Source: an uncultured Bacteroidales bacterium (lineage in GTDB: Bacteria; Bacteroidota; Bacteroidia; Bacteroidales; Paludibacteraceae). From it: a stretch of 64,000 nucleotides of DNA. Numbering within the stretch: position 1 is the first letter of the stretch; the number at the start of each line of letters is the position of its first letter. Where the stretch lies: contig ONND01000004.1 in assembly GCA_900319105.1 (NCBI GenBank), positions 1 to 64,000 on the forward strand, read 5' to 3'. The translations under genes and the position numbers were made by a program. The notes under the pieces are model-generated. The model searched no databases. It worked only from the letters and a program-made list of their open reading frames with translations, and was not told the origin of the DNA. Below, piece after piece: positions 7,077 through 17,098 of this stretch.

Positions 7077-10000
7077 TACCGGGTAAGCATCAGTTTGATG
7101 TTGAGACCGATATTATCCGTCTTGACCGGATAAGAGGACGAGATAAGCGGCGTAGTACCCTGGTGGTCATAGAAGAGCTGGAGGTTGATCTTCTGACTCA
7201 GCACGTAGTCGGCAGAGATCTTCACGGCAAAGACACGGTTGCCGGACGAAGCCTGTGAGATACCTTCTTCGATCTTACGGAGGATCATTCGAGCGTCCTT
7301 ATAAGAGAAGTCCACCTGCAGTTTGAGGTCATTACTTACTTTCTTCTCGCTACCGTCACGGCGTTTGGTGATGAAATTGAGGTTCTTAATGGTGTAACCA
7401 CCTCCGATGACGAACTCATTGGTGTGTCCTTCCGTCAGCTGGACAGAGGTCACATTGAGCGTAATATTACGCTGCTTGCGGTATTCGGCCTTGACGCTGA
7501 GTGAGTTCTTCATCGTCAGGTTGAGTCCGATAAGCGGCGAGAACGACTCGGTGAGGGATACAGAACTGATGTCATATGCAGCACTCGGGCTGGGCATGTC
7601 GGAAGTCACATCACGAACAAAACCGACTTGTTTGCTCTTCTCATTCACGCCGACCCATGTAGAGTAGCTACCGAACGAACCGATGGCGTACTTACAGGTA
7701 TAAGCATGTGTGAGGGTGACAGCCTTGAAATGATCGCGCATCCACGGCAGTTTGCCTAAGCCGTCGAAAGTAACAGACCAGTTCGGCAGGATGCTGAGGA
7801 TACCGAGGAAAGGATTGAGTCCGACCTTATGCGGGCTGCGTCCTGTATATGCGGCGAGGAAGGCAGGCACAAGCACATCGGCGGAGTTATTGCTGACACG
7901 TCCGTGTTTGCTCGGGTCATATTTCTTACCCGCCATCGGTGTTCCGGCGAGGAAGCCGGCATCGGGCAGGGTAACGCCTGTATATTGGTTCTGCACGCGC
8001 TCGGAAAGGATCTGCCTGTTCTCGATAAATCGGTCGAACGTGCTATTACGGAAGTTCGACTCCTGGTTTCCGACCTTGCTGAAGATCGTTCCGATCGCCA
8101 CCTGGGTGATGTTGAACGAGCCGGTGACGGTCTCCTGCGGACTGCCGTACGAAGAGACGATCGAGGTCGAAGTAGCCATATAGCGTTTACCGCTCAGTTG
8201 GACTTTGAATCCCGGCAGGGGTTCAAGCGTCAGTTTGATATCTATATCGGATGTATGTGCGCGAATAGCAGGCTGTACGATCGATGTATCGCCCGAGAGC
8301 CACTCATGCTTGATCGCGCGCTCCATCATATTCTTCGGAATGAAACCGAAGGCGAAATCGAAGCCCGGCGCATAAGCTCCGTTGAACTTACGCTGTCCCA
8401 TGAAGCCTGCCTCCGGCATGAAGCCCGGAAGGGTCATGGAGTTGGTCTCGCGATAGGTGATCTGCAGACGACGAATCATCGTACCGAGGTAAGTGAACAT
8501 ATCGCCGGCTACTTGTGCCGGAGTGCGGTCGTTCGGGTCGCGCGTGGTGACCGTAATGGTCGCTTTGGCGCAATCGGCTTTCGGCGTGATGCTGATCTTG
8601 GTATTACCGGCAGGACGGAAGGAGACAGGAATCGTCTTACCCGTCGAATCGGCCACGCTGACGTGTAGCGCCTCGCTGTTGAGACGGTGGGTCACTTCGA
8701 GGGCCTCGCCTTTCTTGAGCGTCACAGTCTGGGTGTATGTCTTCGGCTTAAAGGCTCGTCGGGAACCACGTCCGCCGTATATCTGCGTAATCTTCTTCCA
8801 GTACTTGGACTTACCATACCAAGTCTCGAAATTGATAGCTCCATCGACCTGCCAGGTCTGCAACGAACTGACGGTATTACCACGGTCAACACCCTCCATC
8901 GTGGAGGCGGTACGTGTCCAGTTATAGTTGGCGTTATAGGTACCATTGAGCGTCAAAGCATCGAGATAAGGGATGCGGTTGAGCGGCACATTCCAGCTGG
9001 CGGTAAAGATCTGCTGGTACGCATAAGGTTTACCCCAGCGCGCCAACGAACGCTTGATCGTGTCCTTCCATGCCTCGTACTTATCATGGCAGAACTCCTC
9101 GTCGAAATAGCGGCTCTTGAGGATCTCCGGCGTATATTTACCTTCGTCGATGATGGCGTTATACGAGGACTGGAAACTAAACTTCATGTTCTTCGTCAGG
9201 TCGTACTTGATATCGACGTTCCGATCCCAAGTGAAGTCCTTGCTATAGGTGAGGTCCATGTTCGACGCCGCATCGCCGGCGAGGTCGCGCATCTTCATAT
9301 GGCTGAACGTACGGTGCATATTCGTATTGAACGCCCATGATTGCGGCAAGTAGTAGAAATTCAACTCCTTGAGGGCCTTCACTTTCTGCACTTTCTCCAC
9401 CTTGCTGAACGGTTCCCACGGCTTGGGATTGAAGCTATAGGCGTACTGGAACGACCCCTTATGGTCGGTGGTGTAGTTGGTCTCCAACTCCGGCGAGTGT
9501 TCCGACTGTTTGTTGTACGCCGCCGAGATAGAGAAGTTCGCCGGGTCGTAGAACATATCTTTCTTCTTCGAATGGATATCCACCTTGAAATTGCTGACGG
9601 AGAAAGATGTGGACTCATGTACGGTGTTGACGAGTTTCTTGACGGAGTCTCTCTCGGCCTTTGTCTCGTACGTGGAGAGCGATTCTTTGAGCTTGACGTC
9701 GGTATCTAACGGGTCGTACTCAGGACTGGTGACTTCCTTGCTGTATGATACATAGAGCGGCAGTTGGATTTTCGCTTTCTCCGGGAAGAGACGTCCTGCT
9801 TCCAGGGCGGCACTCACGGCAATCTGGTAGAAATTATCGACATTCCTGTCGAGGACGTTAGACTCAATCGAACCGTATCCGGCGGTCTCGAGGTGTCCGG
9901 CTACGTTAAGCTGGGCAATGTCGCTGATAGCGAGCGAAGCGTTCGCCTTGGCTGCCACACCGCCTTTCTCGTTGAACTGGCTCAGACGTAACTCATTCAC

Positions 10001-13000
10001 CCAAATCTCACCGCTCGCCTTATGCTGGCTGTTGTTACGCACACCGATCATGATGGACTCCACTTCTTCAAGGGTCGGGTTACCGAGCACGGTGATCTTA
10101 TTCATCGGCTTGTCGTGTGCATCGTCGTACGTGACGTATGGGATGGTGTTGCTCACACCCTTGTTACCGGCTCTCTTGGCCTTGTTACGCGCTGTCTTGG
10201 CGTCCGTGAACACGCTCAGCGGGAAGTCGAACATGTTATCTTCCGGCCATACGCGCATTCGATCCTGCTCGTTGTCATTATTATACATGCCGGGAGCCGT
10301 CAGTTTAAGCGGTATCTCGTATTCGTAGTAGTTGTTGCGCAAGTCGGAACCCAAGCGGATGAAGCAGGTCAGATCGTCGTCCCGCAAGTTCGGATCTGCA
10401 TCGGTCAATTGCTCGGCATGGACGAACATCTGCAGGTTCTTGTATTGGCGCATGTCGTACGTGGTGTTCTTATACATCGCACGGGCATCGTGCGGCGCGA
10501 GATTATTCACACGGAGTACCATGGCTTGTTCGTTCTGGGCGATGAGTTGCGCTTGACCGGGGTCGGTCTGACGGCTTACACCCGGAGGCAGCACGTAGTT
10601 AATGGGCGTACGTGTACTGTTCTCCTCGATATTCACGGTCTGCACATCAATCACACCCGTCTCGGTCTCCGGCGTACCGATCGGCGCGAGGTCGCGGGTG
10701 TACTGACGCCATTCGCCGCGCACGAGGTCCATCGTAGCAAAACGCAGATAGGTCTCATGCTGGAAGCCCGTCAGGTACATACGCATGAAACGGATCGATT
10801 TCCAGTTACGTATGGTACCGATACGCTTCATCGTTGCGCTATCCCCGCGCAAAGGTATCTTGAACTGATACCATGTTACATCGACCGTCTCGCCGTTACG
10901 CAGCGTCACTTTGCGGATCTTCTTCTCCGCGATATGCTGCTTACCCACCTCCATCATATGAGGCGCGAGGATGATCTTATACTCGTAGTATTTCTCGTAC
11001 TCGTTGAGGGTGTTATCCTGGTTGATATCCTCCACATCCGGAATAGTGGTGGCGGCGGTTCCGTATCGTTCGGTCTGCTGCTCGGTAGCAGGAGAGTTAC
11101 CTTGCGTACCGTTGTAGTGCTTGTAACGCTCGAGGATAGGTACCTCCATATCATCGAAGTCAGTTCCGCGGTAGAAATGGAAGTTATCGCCGGCAGGGTC
11201 ATTCAGCGGCGAGAAGAGATCCCGCGACCAGCGGCTGATGACGTCCGGATTAACTTTGCCGCGCAGGGTCTCCACATAAGTCTTGTACGCCGGCCATGTT
11301 TTCTCCTGGTCATCATTCAATCCATCCAAACCGAGATCCTGTCTCTCTCTCGAACCGGTCTCGTTACTGAAGGCATTGACCGTACTGGTCGTCTTTGGTA
11401 CGCGTCCCCAGAAGGTCGATTCGACGCGGCCTTCGTCGGCGTCCGAAACGGGCATCCCGTTCTCAAACGATTTCTTGCCGTCCCGTAAGATATCTTCGCT
11501 TACATCACCGAGGTTGATGTATAACTCGCCATTATAATCGGTCGGGTGGTCGGGGTTGGTCAGAGCGGGATCCATGAGCCAGAACTGGATGTACTCGATA
11601 TTGGCTTTCTCGAAATCGGTATTATCCAATTTACGCATCATACCACCCCAACGCTTTGCCGGGTTCGTCAGTTTACCATCCGGCGCAATCTCATCGGCGG
11701 AGATGTTATACTGTCCGCGCTCCTCGGGATAGTACGCGAGGTTGAGGACGGGTAACTTGGTATCGACGTTGCTGGCTTCCTGACGATTCGGGTATATCTC
11801 GTCCTGATAGACGATACGCGTACGATGGTCGCTCATCGCCGCCAGATCATTACGGATATGATCCGGCGTGTTGGTCTGCGGGTAACCGAAGATAGGATCG
11901 ACGGTGTACCAAGCCAAGTGCGCACGGCTGCGGTTATAAGCCGCTGTGTCGGTTGTGAAATTGATTCCCTCTTCATCGATAATACGGCGTGGCGTGGATG
12001 CCAGGAACCAGTAGTTCGGGAAATGGATGTCGATATTGGTTGTCGTCGTCTCGAAATCATCGATATACGCCGTTCCCTTGCGCCCCACATCTCGGGTGTG
12101 ACCGGGGATGAGGTGTGCGAACTCCGCGTTGATAGAGAAAGTGGAGGGGGCTGTCGCGGTTATCCAGGGGATCTTGTCAATCGCATTCGTGAGCCACTGG
12201 AACTCGGTCTTCCAGCTGGCGTTCAGACCCCAGATGGTGTTAGCAAGCGGTTCGTAACCCATATTAACTTTCGTGGTCAACGGACGTTCGCGTAAGTGCA
12301 TGATCGTTCCGCCGACAACGAGGTCCTTGTTAAACTCATATTCGAGATGCGCGCCAAAGAGTGACTTACGCTGCATGGAGAACGTGCTCTGGTTCTCCAA
12401 CTTGACGTCGATATTCGTACCCGACTCGATGATGGAGGTGTTGAGAATAGTGACCGTTCCCATCGTATAATCGACTGTATAATCGACGTTCTCGATAAGG
12501 GTGGCACCTCCGGCAGTAACCGTCACACTTCCGCGGGGCACGTTCATCGCTCCCAAACGGATCTCGCTGCTGTTCGTGCCCTTGTATTTACCGACGAGGC
12601 GGAACTTGTTCTTCTCGCTGATCTCCTGAGCTGAGACGAGGGTGGAGTCGTACAACTCGGGGAAGCAGTATTTCTTGGCGAGCGGCGAATCTTTACCGCC
12701 TAATTTGCCGGCGAGGAAGTCGCCGAACGGCTCCAGTACAGGGAAGATGATCTTACCTGTCGAAGACTGGATAGTGATACCGTCGAGGAAGTCGAATCGT
12801 CCATCCGGGCTGGCGTTATGTTTCTGGTCCAAGCGGTCCAGGTTCAGTACGCGGATGAGTTGTTTGCCGCTGATGTCACCTTCGTGGAGGTATTGCATGT
12901 CGGTTCCGATGGAGTCGTTGCGGTACGTGACGTACAATTCGAAACGGTCGGAATTGATGCTGGTAGCGCCGAGGGAGTAGATATTCTTCATCATCAGATC

Positions 13001-14725
13001 CCATGTGCCGCGACCTTTGACGGTCGGCGCGTTATCGCTCGCTTTCAGCATTTTCAAGGCCAAGGCATTCGGCGCACGCAGCTCTTCGCTTCCATCCGTA
13101 GAGAACTCACCCACCTGATAGACCTGACCGTTATACGTATATTCGTAAGCCACGGCGAGCACCTCGTCCTGGTTAAGAGCCGCTTTAAGAGAGATATATC
13201 CGAGTGCGCTATTGAGCGTATATTCGCTGCTGTTCAGCAGTCGTGCCGACTCGATCTTCTCGAAATCCACACCGCCTTCCATGCCGTTGAGGCCGTTCAA
13301 AGCCACACTCGTCTGGTCGATCCGGCGGAAATCCGTTTGCTGGATGTCCGTATAGAGGCTGTTCATCTTGTTATCCGGAGCCGCTTTCTGGTTCGCGCCC
13401 CAGTTGAGGTGCGTGTGGTCGCTCGTTTCTCCTAAATCCATGAATGCCACGATGTTACGGGCCTGATCATACGTGCCGCGTTTATTCGTGACCCATACTT
13501 CGATCTTATTGATCGTCGCGCCGCTGGAAACATAAGGAACGGTGGACATCGCTTTCTCGAAGTTGTCGCGGAAGAAATAGCTGAGGAAGAAATGTCGGTT
13601 CTCGTCGTAGTTATCGCCGGCGATGTCGAACTTGGACATCTGTGCGCCTCCCTGACTGCTGACGGATTGCGCTTCGCTGTTCTGCTGGCTGATCAACGCC
13701 TGGATGCGGAACTTACCGAACTTGAGGTTCGTCTTGATACCGAAAAGCGCCTTACTGCCCCGGATGAGCGAGTTGGGAATATCCATCGATACATTACCTG
13801 CCTCGATGGACTGGATAATATCATCCTCTTCGCCTTTGTAGTTCAGTTTGAGGTTCTGCTGGTCAAAGGAGAACGAAGCTTCGGTATTGTAGCTGAGGTT
13901 GAAATTGAGGCGGGTACCGACCTTACCCTGCACGCTGGCTTGGATCTTCTCGTCAAAATCGAAGATGTTATTGTTGCGGGCCCGCGGCGTCAGAGACGGA
14001 TTGGAGATATGCTGATGCTTGAAGCCGAAGAGTAATTCCGCACTTCCTTGCATCTTCAGTTGTACACCACCGGGACCGAACACTTTGTCTGCAGGCCCGA
14101 TATTGAATTTCATATCGGTAATGTCAAACTTACGCTCGTTATTATGCTCTACTTCGCCTATTTTCTGCTGCCAGTAACGGTGCATGATCTGCCGCTCGGC
14201 GTACTGGTTGTATTCCTCTTGGGTGAGCATGTACGGCGTGGTGATGTCGGTATCGCCCATCTTGGTCCGGATGACATACGTGCCCGACTCCGGCTGGTAT
14301 TCAACTGTCGTGGTGATGTTATCCGGATCCTGTAGATCCATGGACGAGGCAGGGCGGGTTAACTCGCCGTAGTTCTGCGCACCGAGTTGCTTCACGTTCG
14401 TCGGAGCCCAGAAAGCACTATCCGTCTCGGTGACGAAATCCGCCACATCTTCGGGTTTCAGTTCTTCGCCGGCAGCTATTTTCTCGGCACGAGCCTTACG
14501 CGCAGCTTCGCGCTCCGCTTTCTCGGCCTCTCTGCGCGCTTTCTCTTCCTCTTCTGCTTTCTTCTCCGCCGCTTTCTTCGCCTTCTCCGCTTCCTTAGCG
14601 GCTCTCTCTTCCGCCACTAACTCCTTGAGCGTCTTCGGCTTCGTACGTTGCGCAGGCTCTTGTGCTTCCGCCACGAAGGGTAGCAGAAGAACGAAAATTA
14701 CTATGTAAACTATTCGCTTAATCAA
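7076..14725 (-). CDS. sprA: SprA/Sov, outer-membrane translocon of the type IX secretion system
   Basis: 2549 aa, close to the length of Flavobacterium SprA and Porphyromonas Sov. A signal peptide (MIKRIVYIVIFVLLLPFVAEA) is followed by an unusual 60-residue run of Lys, Glu, Ala and Arg (about 30-95). Beyond that come family landmarks such as GPGGVQLKMQGSAELLFGFK near 214, RNNNIFDFDEKIQ near 247, ASTPRRIIDEEG near 900 and many alternating beta-strands to the C-terminus. SprA forms a very large barrel that passes cargo with T9SS C-terminal signals and is needed for gliding in motile relatives. It follows ruvA by 21 bases on the same transcript and abuts the NadR-like gene. Long plus-strand frames across this gene are shadows. 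Confidence 0.95.
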   Translation of the reverse strand: MIKRIVYIVIFVLLLPFVAEAQEPAQRTKPKTLKELVAEERAAKEAEKAKKAAEKKAEEEEKARREAEKAEREAARKARAEKIAAGEELKPEDVADFVTETDSAFWAPTNVKQLGAQNYGELTRPASSMDLQDPDNITTTVEYQPESGTYVIRTKMGDTDITTPYMLTQEEYNQYAERQIMHRYWQQKIGEVEHNNERKFDITDMKFNIGPADKVFGPGGVQLKMQGSAELLFGFKHQHISNPSLTPRARNNNIFDFDEKIQASVQGKVGTRLNFNLSYNTEASFSFDQQNLKLNYKGEEDDIIQSIEAGNVSMDIPNSLIRGSKALFGIKTNLKFGKFRIQALISQQNSEAQSVSSQGGAQMSKFDIAGDNYDENRHFFLSYFFRDNFEKAMSTVPYVSSGATINKIEVWVTNKRGTYDQARNIVAFMDLGETSDHTHLNWGANQKAAPDNKMNSLYTDIQQTDFRRIDQTSVALNGLNGMEGGVDFEKIESARLLNSSEYTLNSALGYISLKAALNQDEVLAVAYEYTYNGQVYQVGEFSTDGSEELRAPNALALKMLKASDNAPTVKGRGTWDLMMKNIYSLGATSINSDRFELYVTYRNDSIGTDMQYLHEGDISGKQLIRVLNLDRLDQKHNASPDGRFDFLDGITIQSSTGKIIFPVLEPFGDFLAGKLGGKDSPLAKKYCFPELYDSTLVSAQEISEKNKFRLVGKYKGTNSSEIRLGAMNVPRGSVTVTAGGATLIENVDYTVDYTMGTVTILNTSIIESGTNIDVKLENQSTFSMQRKSLFGAHLEYEFNKDLVVGGTIMHLRERPLTTKVNMGYEPLANTIWGLNASWKTEFQWLTNAIDKIPWITATAPSTFSINAEFAHLIPGHTRDVGRKGTAYIDDFETTTTNIDIHFPNYWFLASTPRRIIDEEGINFTTDTAAYNRSRAHLAWYTVDPIFGYPQTNTPDHIRNDLAAMSDHRTRIVYQDEIYPNRQEASNVDTKLPVLNLAYYPEERGQYNISADEIAPDGKLTNPAKRWGGMMRKLDNTDFEKANIEYIQFWLMDPALTNPDHPTDYNGELYINLGDVSEDILRDGKKSFENGMPVSDADEGRVESTFWGRVPKTTSTVNAFSNETGSRERQDLGLDGLNDDQEKTWPAYKTYVETLRGKVNPDVISRWSRDLFSPLNDPAGDNFHFYRGTDFDDMEVPILERYKHYNGTQGNSPATEQQTERYGTAATTIPDVEDINQDNTLNEYEKYYEYKIILAPHMMEVGKQHIAEKKIRKVTLRNGETVDVTWYQFKIPLRGDSATMKRIGTIRNWKSIRFMRMYLTGFQHETYLRFATMDLVRGEWRQYTRDLAPIGTPETETGVIDVQTVNIEENSTRTPINYVLPPGVSRQTDPGQAQLIAQNEQAMVLRVNNLAPHDARAMYKNTTYDMRQYKNLQMFVHAEQLTDADPNLRDDDLTCFIRLGSDLRNNYYEYEIPLKLTAPGMYNNDNEQDRMRVWPEDNMFDFPLSVFTDAKTARNKAKRAGNKGVSNTIPYVTYDDAHDKPMNKITVLGNPTLEEVESIMIGVRNNSQHKASGEIWVNELRLSQFNEKGGVAAKANASLAISDIAQLNVAGHLETAGYGSIESNVLDRNVDNFYQIAVSAALEAGRLFPEKAKIQLPLYVSYSKEVTSPEYDPLDTDVKLKESLSTYETKAERDSVKKLVNTVHESTSFSVSNFKVDIHSKKKDMFYDPANFSISAAYNKQSEHSPELETNYTTDHKGSFQYAYSFNPKPWEPFSKVEKVQKVKALKELNFYYLPQSWAFNTNMHRTFSHMKMRDLAGDAASNMDLTYSKDFTWDRNVDIKYDLTKNMKFSFQSSYNAIIDEGKYTPEILKSRYFDEEFCHDKYEAWKDTIKRSLARWGKPYAYQQIFTASWNVPLNRIPYLDALTLNGTYNANYNWTRTASTMEGVDRGNTVSSLQTWQVDGAINFETWYGKSKYWKKITQIYGGRGSRRAFKPKTYTQTVTLKKGEALEVTHRLNSEALHVSVADSTGKTIPVSFRPAGNTKISITPKADCAKATITVTTRDPNDRTPAQVAGDMFTYLGTMIRRLQITYRETNSMTLPGFMPEAGFMGQRKFNGAYAPGFDFAFGFIPKNMMERAIKHEWLSGDTSIVQPAIRAHTSDIDIKLTLEPLPGFKVQLSGKRYMATSTSIVSSYGSPQETVTGSFNITQVAIGTIFSKVGNQESNFRNSTFDRFIENRQILSERVQNQYTGVTLPDAGFLAGTPMAGKKYDPSKHGRVSNNSADVLVPAFLAAYTGRSPHKVGLNPFLGILSILPNWSVTFDGLGKLPWMRDHFKAVTLTHAYTCKYAIGSFGSYSTWVGVNEKSKQVGFVRDVTSDMPSPSAAYDISSVSLTESFSPLIGLNLTMKNSLSVKAEYRKQRNITLNVTSVQLTEGHTNEFVIGGGYTIKNLNFITKRRDGSEKKVSNDLKLQVDFSYKDARMILRKIEEGISQASSGNRVFAVKISADYVLSQKINLQLFYDHQGTTPLISSSYPVKTDNIGLNIKLMLTR

Positions 14726-14746
14726 TATAGTCTTTTGTCTTTTGTC

Positions 14747-15352
14747 TTAAAGCATCTTCAACGCTTCTCGAATGACGGCTTCCACCTTCATATCCGGCTG
14801 TGCTTTGAGTATCTTATCAACGGCCTTACCGCTCGCAGCTGCTGCGAAGCCAAGCATCGTCAGGGCACTCACAGCCTCGGCTTTCACGCCGCTGTCCGCC
14901 TCTACATCGAGCATCGGAATCTCCGTCGGGTCGCCGCCCAAATCCAGTTTGATAGCCTTGTCCTTGAGATCGACGATAATACGCTGGGCGGTCTTCGTGC
15001 CCAATCCTTTCACTTTCGACATCGCTTTCGCGTTGCCTGTCGCAATCAACATACGCAACTCCTCCGCCGTGAAGGCTGAGAGGATCATGCGTGCCGTGGC
15101 TGCACCGATGCCGCTGACCGTCATCAGCAACTCAAACAGCTGACGCTCGGTCTTCGTGGCAAAACCGTATATCTCATGGGTGTCCTCACGGATGATCTCC
15201 GTGATAAAGAGCTTCGCCTCTTTCTCTTCGCTTCCCACTAACGCCGAGTACGTCGGCAGGGTGATGGCTATTCCGTATCCGATTCCGGCGGCCTCTATAA
15301 CGGCCTCCGTCGGGTTCAATTCAGTTAATATACCTTTGATATATTCGATCAT
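14747..15352 (-). CDS. ruvA: Holliday junction branch-migration protein RuvA
   Basis: 201 aa, the normal length. The N-terminal OB domain starts MIEYIKGILTEL. Domain II carries two helix-hairpin-helix motifs (TVSGIGAATARMIL about 79-92 and VKGLGTKTAQRIIVDLKD about 113-130). The C-terminal domain III (about 155-201) contacts RuvB. The tetramer holds four-way junctions for RuvB. It is first gene after the promoter at 15436-15466 and co-oriented with sprA, a ruvA-sprA pairing I believe is common in Bacteroidota. Confidence 0.95.
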   Translation of the reverse strand: MIEYIKGILTELNPTEAVIEAAGIGYGIAITLPTYSALVGSEEKEAKLFITEIIREDTHEIYGFATKTERQLFELLMTVSGIGAATARMILSAFTAEELRMLIATGNAKAMSKVKGLGTKTAQRIIVDLKDKAIKLDLGGDPTEIPMLDVEADSGVKAEAVSALTMLGFAAAASGKAVDKILKAQPDMKVEAVIREALKML

Positions 15353-15384
15353 GTCTGTTCAATTTCTTTGTTACTTTTAACAGT

Positions 15385-15420
15385 CCTCTCCTTCTTTGGA
15401 GGGTCGTGGTGGGGCGCTTG
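15385..15420. repeat. Pyrimidine/G-rich dispersed element
   Basis: A CTCTCC...GGAGGG pair followed by TGGTGGGGCGCTTG resembles the element inside murE at 54246-54280 (CTCCCCTCC...GGAGG then GGTGGGGCTTAG). It lies between the ruvA promoter and the ruvA start, so it would be in the 5' leader of that transcript. It looks like one copy of a dispersed short element of the genome. Function unknown. Confidence 0.5.
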
Positions 15421-15435
15421 CACACAAAAAGCCCG

Positions 15436-15466
15436 CAAAAGTACAACTTTTTTTTGATATACGCAA
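15436..15466 (-). promoter_or_regulatory. Promoter of ruvA-sprA
   Basis: Minus strand: TTG (15466-15464), 20 bases, then TACTTTTG (15443-15436), a full match to TAnnTTTG. The spacer contains TATATCAAAAAAAAGTTG. The predicted transcript has a leader of about 75 bases containing the G-rich element. Confidence 0.85.
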
Positions 15467-15510
15467 GCGTGCGCGTGTTTTTTTATAAAAAAGAGTGCTT
15501 TTTATGAAAT

Positions 15511-15555
15511 TTTGTACTTTGTCCTTTGTACATTGTACCTTTTTTATTACCTTTG
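15511..15555 (+). promoter_or_regulatory. Promoter of the thiL-glycan operon, built partly from 7-base repeats
   Basis: TTTG (15525-15528), 19 bases, then TACCTTTG (15548-15555) match the Bacteroidota promoter exactly. The -33 box lies inside four consecutive heptamers, TTTGTAC, TTTGTCC, TTTGTAC, ATTGTAC (15511-15538). Transcription should begin near 15562, leaving a short leader before the ATG at 15577. Confidence 0.8.
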
Positions 15556-15576
15556 CATGCCCATTATGTGTGTAAT

Positions 15577-16614
15577 ATGACAGAAATCTCCAAATACGGT
15601 GAGTTTGGACTCATCAAACATCTTACGAAGGACCTCAAAACGGTTCAGCCTTCGACCATGAAATCCGTCGGAGACGATTGTGCTGTGATGGATTTCGGGA
15701 AAGTACCAAGTGACAAAGTACATACAAAGGACGTACGTGTGCTCATGACGACCGACATGCTCCTTGAAGGCATCCATTTCAACCTGGAGTACGTGCCCCT
15801 CAAGCACCTCGGTTATAAAGCCGCCGTGGTCAATTTCTCGGACATCTACGCTATGAACGGAACGCCGACCCAGATCACAGTCGGTTTGGGTATCAGCAAG
15901 CGTTTCTCGGTGGAGGATATAGAGGAACTCTATTCCGGTATTCGCCTGGCGTGCGAGCGCTACAACGTCGATCTCGTCGGTGGAGATACCTGCGCTTCCA
16001 TGACCGGACTCACGATCTCCATCACCTGCCTCGGAACGGCGTCAGCCAAGGATATCGTCTATCGTAACGGAGCCAAACTGAACGATCTCATCTGCGTCTC
16101 CGGCAATCTCGGAACAGCCTATATGGGACTCCAACTCCTCGAACGCGAGCGATTAGCCGGAGCGGAGCAGCCTGATTTTACAGGCAAAGAATACCTCTTG
16201 GAGCGCCAACTCAAACCCGAAGCGCGCCGTGACATCCTCGAAGCCCTGCGCAAAGCGGGAGTCAAACCAACGGCGATGATGGATGTCTCCGACGGACTCT
16301 CATCCGAACTGATGCATATCTGTTCGCAGTCCAACGTCGGTTGCTGCATCTACGAGGATAAACTGCCAATCGACTACGAGGCTGCGGCTTTAGCCGAGGA
16401 GATGAATCTCAATATCGTTACGTGCGCCCTCAACGGCGGAGAAGACTATGAGCTGCTCTTCACCTGTTCGCTCGACGACTACGAAAAACTGATTCCTATC
16501 GAGGATCTCTATATCATCGGGCATATTACCAAACCCGAATACGGTTGCAACCTCATCGGTCGCAACGGAGAAGAATTAACCCTTAAAGCACAAGGCTGGA
16601 ATGCATTCGATTAA
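15577..16614 (+). CDS. thiL: Thiamine-monophosphate kinase
   Basis: 345 aa from ATG 15577. The longer frame from 15526 starts upstream of the -7 box and adds 17 unrelated residues. Family motifs: GEFGLIKHL, VGDDCAVMDF, the metal/ATP-binding TTDMLLEGIHF, NFSDIYAMNGTP, LVGGDTCAS and MMDVSDGLSSEL. It phosphorylates thiamine phosphate to thiamine diphosphate in the cytoplasm, ATP-dependent. It is the first gene of the plus-strand operon and its end overlaps kdsC by 14 bases. Its link with envelope genes is positional rather than metabolic. Confidence 0.93.
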   Translation: MTEISKYGEFGLIKHLTKDLKTVQPSTMKSVGDDCAVMDFGKVPSDKVHTKDVRVLMTTDMLLEGIHFNLEYVPLKHLGYKAAVVNFSDIYAMNGTPTQITVGLGISKRFSVEDIEELYSGIRLACERYNVDLVGGDTCASMTGLTISITCLGTASAKDIVYRNGAKLNDLICVSGNLGTAYMGLQLLERERLAGAEQPDFTGKEYLLERQLKPEARRDILEALRKAGVKPTAMMDVSDGLSSELMHICSQSNVGCCIYEDKLPIDYEAAALAEEMNLNIVTCALNGGEDYELLFTCSLDDYEKLIPIEDLYIIGHITKPEYGCNLIGRNGEELTLKAQGWNAFD

Positions 16615-17098
16615 ACTTTTTCTCACGGATGTGGATGGTTGCCTCACGGACGGCAGCATGTATTACTCCGCCGAAGGCGAAGTGATGAAGCGTTTCTGTG
16701 TCTATGACGGAATGGGCATGGTCTGCCTCCAGCAGGCCGGCATCCCTTGCGGCATCCTGACCTCCGAACAATCGCCTGTGGTAAAAGCCCGCGCGGAGAA
16801 ACTCAAACTGCAGTTCCTCTACCTCGGCGTCGGAAGTAAGGTCAACCCGAATTGCCTGACCAAACTCCAGGCTGCTTCGGAGATATGCGCCCAACTCGGG
16901 ATCACGCTCGATGAGGTCTGCTATGTAGGCGATGACATCAACGATATAGACCTGCTCTCGGCGGTTGGTTTCCCTTGCTGCCCGCCCAATGCCCGACCTG
17001 AGGTGCTTGCGATACCGAATATCCATGTGCTAAAGACCCCCGGCGGACAAGGTGCCATCCGTGAGATAGCAGACAATATCTTAAAAGAATACGGATGA
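16601..17098 (+). CDS. kdsC: KdsC-type HAD phosphatase (KDO 8-phosphate phosphatase)
   Basis: 165 aa. HAD motif I FLTDVDGCLTDG (residues 7-18), motif II around ILTSEQSP, and motif IV GDDINDIDLL near 110-119 with the two metal-binding acids. This is the small C0-type, capless form typical of KdsC tetramers. It removes phosphate from 3-deoxy-manno-octulosonate 8-phosphate. A kdsD gene in the same operon supports a KDO/LPS role. kdsA and kdsB are not in the window. Overlaps thiL by 14 bases and the next gene by 4. Confidence 0.88.
   Translation: MHSIKLFLTDVDGCLTDGSMYYSAEGEVMKRFCVYDGMGMVCLQQAGIPCGILTSEQSPVVKARAEKLKLQFLYLGVGSKVNPNCLTKLQAASEICAQLGITLDEVCYVGDDINDIDLLSAVGFPCCPPNARPEVLAIPNIHVLKTPGGQGAIREIADNILKEYG

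Noticed and set aside
10022-11488. 488-codon plus-strand frame, and other long plus-strand frames over 7400-14700
   Set aside because: They are antisense to the continuous, family-matching sprA gene and are explained by its codon bias.
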